DNA of 5,917 nucleotides, from positions 1-5,917 of the forward strand of contig JASLGI010000186.1 of the NCBI GenBank assembly GCA_030149685.1, in the 5' to 3' direction. Shown one piece after another: positions 1-5,917 of this stretch (position 1 is the stretch's first letter; every line of letters begins with the position of its first letter). Under the pieces are notes generated by a model. That model was not told the origin of the DNA. It did not search any database and saw nothing but the letters and a program-made list of their open reading frames with translations. Source of the DNA: Bacillaceae bacterium. GTDB taxonomy: Bacteria; Bacillota; Bacilli; Bacillales_A; Planococcaceae. Position numbers and translations under genes: made by a program.

Positions 1-1129
<1,129 letters not shown>

Positions 1130-1133
<4 letters not shown>

Positions 1134-2524
1134 TCTTTTTCTTCCTTTCGTAATTGTTCTTCTGCTTGCCAGAGTGCGCGACCTTTCGTTAATGACTCTT
1201 CATATTCTGAATGAGGGTCTGAATCGATCGTAATTCCTGCTCCTGCTTGCACATACATGTTTCCTCCATATAAAAGTGCTGTACGAATTAAAATATTCCA
1301 TTCAACGTCACCGTTAAAGCCGATCCAACCAAGTGCCCCTGTATACAATCCACGCTGGACCGTTTCGAGACGTTCAATCATCTCAAGGGTCGGTACTTTC
1401 GGGTCTCCCGTAATCGAACCTCCTGGGAAAATCGCTCGCACCCACTCGCTCATCTGAACTCCTTCATTCAATTGACCTTCTACTTCTGAAACGAGGTGGA
1501 AGACGTGTGAATACGTTTCAACGACTTGCGACGCTGTTACTTGTACAGTTGAAGGGTCGCATACTTTACGAAAGTCTTTACATTCAAGTTCGACGAGCAT
1601 TTCATGTTCGGTCATATCTTTTTCGCTCGACTGAAGCGCTCGGCGGTTTGTTTCGTCTTCTTCTTTCGTTTCACCTCGGCTCGCTGTTCCGCCGATTGGA
1701 CGTGTCGTGACGATATTCCCACGTTTTCGTAACAACAATTCAGGTGAACCGCTCACAATATCAATAAACGGTGTCGACATCCAGCCCATGTAAGGAGATG
1801 GATTTAATTGACGTAACGAACGATATAAATCGATCGCACGCACATTCGTCTCTGCTTGCTGGCGGAGCGAGATATTGACTTGTTCTACGTCTCCACGCTG
1901 AATGCTCGATTGAATGTCTTGCACACTTTGAACGAATGTTTCTTTCGATGGAATAACACTCACAGCACTACGCGTCGAGCGTTTCGTTTTTTCTAATGGG
2001 CGTTCACTCATTGCTAACCATTCATCTTTCATCGTTTCTGCACAACTTTGGCAGCCAGATAATGTGATGAAAAACACTTCTTCTCGCTCATGGTCCAATA
2101 CAGCCCAACGATCGAATAAGTAAAAGTAAAGATCCGGTATGTCGATATCACGAACTGTATCCGTCGGTAAATCGATATAACGACGAACGTAATCGTAGCT
2201 CATATATCCGAGCACTCCTCCTTGGAAAGGAGGAAGTCCATCGATAACTTCAAACGTATATTTATGAAGTCGACGCTCAAGCAATGTCAACGGATCACCT
2301 TCTTGTCGTTCGACTTGGCCATCCGCCCATGTCGTCACTAAAACATTTTCTTCAGGTGTACTTTCATACGTTGCGAGTGCATCAATCCCTGCGATTGACC
2401 ATCGTCCACCACTCGCACTTTCTAGTAAGATTTGCCGGTCTGTTGTTGCTAAATTTGCATATGCACGAAAAAAAGCCGATGGTGTCATCGGACATTTCGT
2501 ATATGCTACACGTTTCTTTTTCAT
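1130..2524 (-). CDS. pabB: Aminodeoxychorismate synthase component I (chorismate-binding subunit), divergent
   Basis: Component I of aminodeoxychorismate synthase converts chorismate and ammonia to 4-amino-4-deoxychorismate; a PabA/TrpG subunit normally supplies the ammonia. The protein has 464 residues, a usual length. The N-terminal domain has LLESASGGRWSIAG (33-46) and FQGGVLGYMSYDYVRR (100-115). The chorismate-binding domain follows from about 190, with GDVEQVNISLRQ, NPSPYMGW, SGSPELL (258-264), PIGGT (276-280), EH (306-307), FPGGSITGDPKV and SGAG-like QAGAG plus EYEES near the C-terminus. Several motif positions differ from the family (see findings), although the conserved glutamates E306 and E440 remain. 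The ATG at 2524 is preferred over an in-frame GTG at 2542 because GGAGG lies 9 bases before the ATG, downstream of the GTG. No pabA follows; pabC overlaps the stop. Anthranilate synthase (TrpE) is a homologous alternative, but folate-gene context favours PabB. Confidence 0.88.
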
Positions 2525-2533
2525 GAATAATAG

Positions 2534-2538
2534 CCTCC
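2534..2538 (-). promoter_or_regulatory. pabB ribosome binding site (decides the start)
   Basis: The minus strand reads GGAGG, with 9 bases to the ATG at 2524. It sits inside the reading frame that would be translated from the upstream in-frame GTG at 2542, so it argues against that longer form. Confidence 0.8.
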
Positions 2539-2557
2539 ACACAATTGTAGTATGTCT

Positions 2558-2586
2558 ATTTTACATCTATTTTTCCTTTACGTGTA
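2558..2586 (-). promoter_or_regulatory. Possible promoter of the pabB-pabC-folP unit
   Basis: A TAAAAT hexamer (2558-2563, 5 of 6 matches to the sigma-A -10 consensus) lies about 34 bases before the pabB start. At 17 bases' spacing the -35 position reads TACACG, which matches TTGACA poorly (3 of 6). Some promoter is expected here because cysK ends at a strong terminator just upstream, but this exact placement is an inference. Confidence 0.3.
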
Positions 2587-2625
2587 CTTTAATTGATGAG
2601 TTCTAAAAAAAGTCACGTTTCAACT

Positions 2626-2639
2626 GTTGCACGTACAAC
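2626..2639. repeat. Near-perfect 14-bp palindrome upstream of pabB
   Basis: GTTGCACGTACAAC differs from its own reverse complement at only one symmetric pair. It lies about 100 bases before the pabB start and upstream of the candidate promoter, a position where a regulator could bind. I cannot assign it to a known regulator. Confidence 0.35.
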
Positions 2640-2644
2640 AATCA

Positions 2645-2663
2645 AGAAAATACGATATTTTCT
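2645..2663. repeat. Perfect 8-bp inverted repeat, operator-like
   Basis: AGAAAATA and TATTTTCT are exact reverse complements separated by CGA. The repeat abuts the U-tract side of the cysK terminator and lies about 120 bases before pabB. A short AT-rich dyad like this resembles a repressor site, but it could also form a minor second hairpin beyond the terminator. Confidence 0.5.
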
Positions 2664-2702
2664 AAAAAACGAAAACAAAAAAGACGCTTATTTCTAAGCG
2701 CC
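2664..2702 (-). terminator. Intrinsic terminator of cysK
   Basis: On the minus strand GGCGCTTA pairs with TAAGCGTC (8 pairs including one G-U) around a GAAA tetraloop, followed directly by TTTTTTGTTTTCGTTTTTT. It begins 6 bases after the cysK stop. The stable loop and long U-tract make it a strong rho-independent terminator, so the pab genes probably need their own promoter. Confidence 0.93.
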
Positions 2703-2708
2703 TTCTCC

Positions 2709-3623
2709 TTACTCTTCGTCGTATAATGAAGTACTTAAATAACGTTCCCCGCTATCTGGAAGTAAGACGACAACATTCGCATCTTTCGGTAATTGTGGCA
2801 TCATTTGTGCCGCAGCGGCGAGAACTGCTCCTGAACTCATCCCGCAAAGAATTCCTTCTTCTTTCGCTGCACGTCGCGCAAAGTTATAAGCGTCATCACC
2901 ACGCACGGCAATCACTTCATCATAAACCGATTCATCTAAAATATCCGGTTTAAATCCAGCCCCGATTCCTTGAATTTTATGAGGTCCAGGCTCTCCACCC
3001 GAAAGGACAGGTGATTCAGCAGGTTCGACCGCAACAATTTTCACATGTGGAAATTGTTCTTTTAAATATCGTCCCGTTCCCGTCAATGTGCCGCCTGTTC
3101 CGACACTACTAATGAAGACATCAATTGTACCGAGCGCTTCTTTTAACTCTGGGCCTGTCGTTTCATAATGCGCTTTCGGATTGTCTTTATTGCTAAACTG
3201 AAGAGGTAAAAACCAACCATTTTCCTCTGCGAGCTCACGCGCTTTTGCGATCGATGCCGGCATTCCTTCTTCCCCCGGCGTTAAGACAACTTCTGCTCCG
3301 TACGCTTTTAATAAACGTCGACGTTCGACACTCATCGTATCTGGCATGACGAATACTGCCCGATATCCTTTGGCCGCTGCGATCATCGCTAAACCGATTC
3401 CTGTATTACCGCTCGTCGGTTCAATGATCGTTCCGCCTTCTTTTAAATCACCGCGTTTTTCTGCTTCTTCAATCATCGTACGAGCGACGCGATCTTTCAC
3501 ACTTGCTCCAGGGTTAAAAAACTCTAACTTTGCGTAAATATTCGCGTCCCCTTGAACAATATTATTTATTTGAACGAGTGGTGTTTTCCCAATTAATTGT
3601 TCAATCGTCGTTGCTACCTTCAT
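2709..3623 (-). CDS. cysK: Cysteine synthase (O-acetylserine sulfhydrylase)
   Basis: This PLP enzyme makes L-cysteine from O-acetyl-L-serine and sulfide in the cytoplasm. The 304-residue length is normal for the family. K43 in NPGASVKDR is the PLP Schiff-base lysine, TSGNTG (70-75) is the substrate loop, GTGGTLTG (175-182) binds the PLP phosphate, and PDSGERYLST (289-298) is the conserved C-terminal motif. SGGEPGPHKIQGIGAGF (208-224) is typical of CysK rather than of cystathionine beta-synthase. The ATG at 3623 has AAAGGAG 8 bases upstream. The gene stands alone between two terminators, with a candidate promoter in its leader. In B. subtilis the cysK gene is under the CymR sulfur repressor, and CysK itself takes part in that control; whether this holds here cannot be seen. 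No residue expected for catalysis is missing. Confidence 0.97.
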   Translation of the reverse strand: MKVATTIEQLIGKTPLVQINNIVQGDANIYAKLEFFNPGASVKDRVARTMIEEAEKRGDLKEGGTIIEPTSGNTGIGLAMIAAAKGYRAVFVMPDTMSVERRRLLKAYGAEVVLTPGEEGMPASIAKARELAEENGWFLPLQFSNKDNPKAHYETTGPELKEALGTIDVFISSVGTGGTLTGTGRYLKEQFPHVKIVAVEPAESPVLSGGEPGPHKIQGIGAGFKPDILDESVYDEVIAVRGDDAYNFARRAAKEEGILCGMSSGAVLAAAAQMMPQLPKDANVVVLLPDSGERYLSTSLYDEE

Positions 3624-3663
3624 CTTATCTTCTCCTTTATTGTATACATCATCAACTTCATCT

Positions 3664-3692
3664 AACGTAGTCCTCTACTAAAAGAAAGTCAA
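3664..3692 (-). promoter_or_regulatory. Candidate sigma-A promoter of cysK
   Basis: The minus strand has TTGACT (3687-3692, 5 of 6 matches) and TACGTT (3664-3669, matching only the three most conserved -10 positions), with a 17-base spacer. Transcription would start near 3657 and give a leader of about 35 bases holding the AAAGGAG site. It fits the expectation that cysK needs its own promoter after the terminator at about 3781-3818. The -10 is weak. Confidence 0.45.
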
Positions 3693-3736
3693 ACAAAGCT
3701 ATCAGTCGATTGTGACAATTCCGTCTTTCTCCTTAA

Positions 3737-3764
3737 ACATACGTTTACGCGTATCCGTATATGT
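3737..3764. repeat. Small dyad cluster between the foldase terminator and cysK
   Basis: The stretch holds ATACG (3739-3743), two CGTAT copies (3750-3754 and 3756-3760) and the perfect 8-bp palindrome TACGCGTA (3746-3753). It lies 45 bases or more upstream of the candidate cysK -35 box. It could be a binding site, but short dyads of this kind arise by chance. Confidence 0.25.
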
Positions 3765-3780
3765 AGTGCTTTGTTCTAGT

Positions 3781-3818
3781 AAAAAGAAAAAAAGAGCCCC
3801 TATGAGGGAACTCTTTTT
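3781..3818 (-). terminator. Intrinsic terminator after the PrsA-like gene
   Basis: On the minus strand AAAAAGAG pairs with CTCTTTTT (8 bp). A UU bulge follows, then CCC/GGG and a 6-base loop, and the hairpin is followed by a T-rich tract (TTTTTTTCTTTTT with stem). The left arm starts inside the stop codon of the foldase-like gene. The symmetric A and T runs mean it could work in both directions, but no plus-strand gene needs it. Confidence 0.9.
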
Positions 3819-4821
3819 ATTTGCCGTAAACCCAACGTGCGTTAAAGTCTTTCCAAAACGCCTCAGGTTGAACGTTTTGCGGGAGTTGTTCCATCGCAAG
3901 TAATCGTTCAATATGTGGTTTTACTTCGTCAAATGTATAAGATACCGCTGGCACAATTTGTTCGACGAGGATGACCGCAAATTGACCATTTGCCAATTCG
4001 ATTGGGTCACTTACTTCCTCTTCTTTTAAAATGGCTGCTTGCGCAAGAATGGCTGGATCAACATTTTCAGTTCGATCGTTTAAAAAGCCTAAATCTCCGC
4101 CGAGGTTAGCACTTGCGGCATCGAGCGAGCGTTCACGCGCTAACGTTTCGAAATCTGAACCGTCACTTAGTTCTTTTTTCGTCTGCTTCGCTTCTTTTTT
4201 CGACTCGACAATGATACCGAACGTTCGGTAAGATTCTGGAATTTTGTACAATGCTTCATTGTCTTCGTAATATTTTTTCATCGTTTCTTCTTTTACGACG
4301 ATGTCATTCGTTAATACTTTTTCTAAAATTAATTCTGACCGAATTTGTTTACGTAACTCTTCTTCATTCACTCCGCCGAGTAGTTCCGCATCCATTGCCG
4401 ATAAAAGCGCGAGCTCTAAGTCGATTTCTTTCTCTTTTACTTCCAACCCATACTCTTTTGCCGCTGCTTCCATCACTTCTTCATTAACGAGACGTTGTAA
4501 TGTTTCCCGCCCAACGTCTCTTTCCATCGCATTCATCCACTCTTCACGAGTGATGGTCACTTTTCCAACAGATGCTACTTCTTCTTCAGGATCTCCTGAT
4601 GGTGTCGAAGGAATGAATAAGCCGATCAATAAAATCATATTTAATACCATCGACAAACCGAGCAATGTTAGAAATGGTTTCGGTTTTAAACGAAGTGGTT
4701 TTTTCTTTCGCTGTTCGGGTGGACGTTTCGGTGGTACCGGACGCCGCTTCGGTGGTGGTACTGGTCGCTTTCTTCGTCGCTTCGGTGGACCGGGCGGACG
4801 TGGTGGGCGCCTAGATGTCAT
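3817..4821 (-). CDS. Membrane-anchored PrsA/SurA-like peptidyl-prolyl isomerase family protein (yacD position)
   Basis: This 334-residue protein sits where B. subtilis has yacD, a PrsA-like gene. Residues 1-49 form a cytoplasmic tail of 18 Pro, 12 Arg and 9 Lys with one acidic residue. Residues 50-70 (FLTLLGL to GLFI) are one hydrophobic anchor with no lipobox cysteine; the basic flank predicts N-in, so the rest is outside. Residues 84-180 resemble the SurA/PrsA N-terminal chaperone region (VGKVTITREEW, LVNEEVMEAAAKEYGL). Residues 198-290 resemble a parvulin domain, with FETLARERSLD and the hallmark GGDLGF (241-246). The two usual parvulin histidines are absent, so folding-helper or scaffold activity is more likely than strong isomerase activity; this is inference. 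The ATG at 4821 overlaps the hslO end by 11 bases, with only a weak GGAAC site upstream. A terminator follows. Confidence 0.85.
   Translation of the reverse strand: MTSRRPPRPPGPPKRRRKRPVPPPKRRPVPPKRPPEQRKKKPLRLKPKPFLTLLGLSMVLNMILLIGLFIPSTPSGDPEEEVASVGKVTITREEWMNAMERDVGRETLQRLVNEEVMEAAAKEYGLEVKEKEIDLELALLSAMDAELLGGVNEEELRKQIRSELILEKVLTNDIVVKEETMKKYYEDNEALYKIPESYRTFGIIVESKKEAKQTKKELSDGSDFETLARERSLDAASANLGGDLGFLNDRTENVDPAILAQAAILKEEEVSDPIELANGQFAVILVEQIVPAVSYTFDEVKPHIERLLAMEQLPQNVQPEAFWKDFNARWVYGK
4724..4801 (-). repeat. Degenerate tandem DNA repeat encoding the Pro/Arg tail
   Basis: On the plus strand three related units share CG(C/T)TTCGGTGG: 4724-4744, 4745-4768 and 4778-4801, of 21, 24 and 24 bases, with a 9-base insert before the last. 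On the coding strand each encodes a PPKR-type block. The pattern suggests growth of the tail by in-frame duplication, followed by drift. Confidence 0.6.
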
Positions 4822-5707
4822 CGATGATTCGTTCCAAATCTTCTACGGTATACGTATATTTTTCTAAACAGAAGTGACATTGCGTTTCTGCCCCACCGTC
4901 TTCATCGATCATCGCACGAAGTTCTTTTTCTCCTAAACTGATCATCGCGTTTGAAAAACGTTCTTTTGAACAACCACAATGGAAGTTGATCGCCATTTCA
5001 TCAACGATTTGAACTTCTCCTAAGATCGTCTCTAACATTTGTTCTGGTGAATACCCTTCATCGACCATTGTAGATACTGGTTTCATATTCGCTAATGCTT
5101 CTTCAAGAGCTGTGATCGTTTCATCCGTTGCTCCTGGCATTACTTGAATGATGATTCCTCCTGCTGCTTTGACAGAGTTGTCTGGGTTAACGAGTACACC
5201 GAGACCGACTGCTGATGGTACTTGTTCACTGACAGCAAAGTATTGCGTAAAGTCTTCAGCAATTTCACCAGAAACTAAAGGAATTTGACCGGTAAACATA
5301 TCGCGAAGTCCTAAATCTTTGACGACAGAAATCATTCCGTCTCCGACAACTGCTGCGACGTCTAATTTACCAGCAGCATTTAATCCTTCGTGAGTTTGTG
5401 GGTATAACGCATATCCTCGAACGTTCCCTTTCGCATCAGCATCTGTAATAATTGCGCCAATCGGACCGTTTCCTTCAATTTTCACTGTTAATTTTTCTTC
5501 ACCTTTTAACATAGCACCCATCATCGCTGTCGCTGTTAATGAACGTCCTGTCGCAGCGGTTGCGCCTGGCCACATATGGTGACGACTCTGCACTTCTCCG
5601 ACGAGTTCTGTTGAACGGACCGCATACGCACGAATCGTCGCATCAAATGCGAGTCCTTTAACTAAATAATCTCCTTGTTTTGGAAATGATACTACATTGT
5701 TTGTCAA
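4811..5707 (-). CDS. hslO: Hsp33 redox-regulated molecular chaperone
   Basis: Hsp33 is a cytoplasmic holdase that is activated by oxidation when its zinc-bound cysteines form disulfides. From the chosen start the protein has 298 residues, near the family's usual size. The core domain is recognisable (DYLVKGLAFDATIRAYAV from residue 13, MGAMLKG, KIEGNGPIGAI at 76-86, SEQVPSAVGLGVLV, AAGGIIIQVMPG). The C-terminal switch has all four cysteines, as HCGC (C244, C246) and CHFC (C277, C280). Start choice: the ATG at 5725 overlaps the coaX stop as ATGA but has no visible ribosome site. The in-frame TTG at 5707 has GAGGGA 5 bases upstream, and the protein still keeps 12 residues before the DYLVK where the B. 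subtilis protein begins. I therefore prefer TTG; the ATG form would be 304 residues. The 3' end overlaps the PrsA-like gene. Confidence 0.95.
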   Translation of the reverse strand: MTNNVVSFPKQGDYLVKGLAFDATIRAYAVRSTELVGEVQSRHHMWPGATAATGRSLTATAMMGAMLKGEEKLTVKIEGNGPIGAIITDADAKGNVRGYALYPQTHEGLNAAGKLDVAAVVGDGMISVVKDLGLRDMFTGQIPLVSGEIAEDFTQYFAVSEQVPSAVGLGVLVNPDNSVKAAGGIIIQVMPGATDETITALEEALANMKPVSTMVDEGYSPEQMLETILGEVQIVDEMAINFHCGCSKERFSNAMISLGEKELRAMIDEDGGAETQCHFCLEKYTYTVEDLERIIDDI

Positions 5708-5712
5708 TTGAA

Positions 5713-5718
5713 TCCCTC
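5713..5718 (-). promoter_or_regulatory. hslO ribosome binding site (supports the TTG start)
   Basis: The minus strand reads GAGGGA in the gap between the coaX stop (5722-5724) and the TTG at 5707. It is downstream of the alternative ATG at 5725, so it can only serve the TTG. The match to the anti-Shine-Dalgarno sequence is moderate. Confidence 0.55.
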
Positions 5719-5721
5719 TTT

Positions 5722-5917
5722 TCATTGATTACGCTGATAAATTAAATAAAGTCCTTTTAACGTTAAATAGTTATCCACAACATCGATAACGGTCGTTTCT
5801 TTGGCGATCAGCTCCGCCATCCCTCCTGTTGCAACAACAGTTGGCTCTGTTTTCGTTTCTTCTTTCATTCGTGCGACAATTCCTTCTACTTGGCCAACAT
5901 AGCCGTACATACTTCCT
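5722..5917 (-). CDS. coaX: Type III pantothenate kinase (3' end, runs off the window)
   Basis: CoaX phosphorylates pantothenate, the first step of coenzyme A synthesis, in the cytoplasm. Only the last 64 codons are present; the gene continues past base 5917, and the methionine at 5910 is internal rather than a start. The visible part has the C-terminal family signature: [14 protein letters not shown], then the [12 protein letters not shown] strand and glycine pair of the acetate kinase/Hsc70-like fold, and the ending [16 protein letters not shown]. The position directly before hslO matches B. subtilis, where coaX (yacB) lies between ftsH and hslO. The stop is 14 bases before the preferred hslO TTG, or overlaps the alternative ATG, so the two are most likely co-transcribed. 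Confidence 0.93.
   Translation of the reverse strand, partial: GSMYGYVGQVEGIVARMKEETKTEPTVVATGGMAELIAKETTVIDVVDNYLTLKGLYLIYQRNQ

Noticed and set aside
3624..3780. A possible T-box or SAM riboswitch in front of cysK.
   Set aside because: The leader after the candidate promoter is only about 35 bases, the gap has no T-box consensus or antiterminator/terminator pair, and the only terminator belongs to the upstream gene.
3702..3911. A minus-strand 69-codon frame spanning the terminator and the cysK leader.
   Set aside because: It overlaps the 3' end of the PrsA-like gene in another frame, reads through the terminator hairpin, and resembles no known family.
4580..4680. A lipoprotein signal as in classical PrsA.
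   Set aside because: There is no cysteine after the hydrophobic segment; it reads as an uncleaved anchor.
4301..4867. A 188-codon plus-strand open frame rich in Arg-Gly-Gly that looks like an RNA-binding protein.
   Set aside because: It lies wholly opposite the PrsA-like gene and the hslO end. The Gly/Arg richness is only the reverse complement of the Pro/Arg repeats, and no family domain is visible.

Overview
The window is a compact, single-strand block of bacterial housekeeping genes, all read on the minus strand. It almost certainly comes from a low-to-mid GC Bacillota of the Bacillales type. The evidence is the gene order coaX - hslO - yacD-like foldase - cysK - pabB - pabC - folP, which matches the region downstream of ftsH in Bacillus subtilis, together with strong AAGGAG-type ribosome binding sites and U-tract hairpin terminators. 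The exact genus cannot be fixed from the sequence alone.

In transcription order (high to low coordinates) there are three units. The first (5917 to about 3781) holds the 3' end of coaX (type III pantothenate kinase, CoA synthesis), hslO (Hsp33 redox chaperone) and a membrane-anchored PrsA/SurA-like protein. It ends at a clear intrinsic terminator. The second is cysK (cysteine synthase) alone, with a plausible own promoter and a GAAA-tetraloop terminator. The third is a folate unit, pabB - pabC - folP, whose genes overlap by 4 bases at each junction (ATGA, GTGA) and which runs off the window inside folP.

The folate genes form a short pathway. PabB aminates chorismate to 4-amino-4-deoxychorismate, PabC removes pyruvate to give p-aminobenzoate, and FolP joins p-aminobenzoate to the pterin. 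CysK supplies cysteine, which CoA synthesis also uses. Hsp33 and the PrsA-like protein belong to protein quality control inside and outside the membrane.

No new mobile, defence or RNA system was found. The oddities are local. pabA, the glutamine amidotransferase gene that lies between pabB and pabC in B. subtilis, is absent. PabB departs from several family motifs around its active site. The PrsA-like protein carries a very basic, proline-rich cytoplasmic tail encoded by degenerate DNA repeats and lacks the usual parvulin histidines. The cysK-pabB spacer contains a perfect 8-bp inverted repeat that could be an operator. The two intergenic gaps are each under 200 bases.
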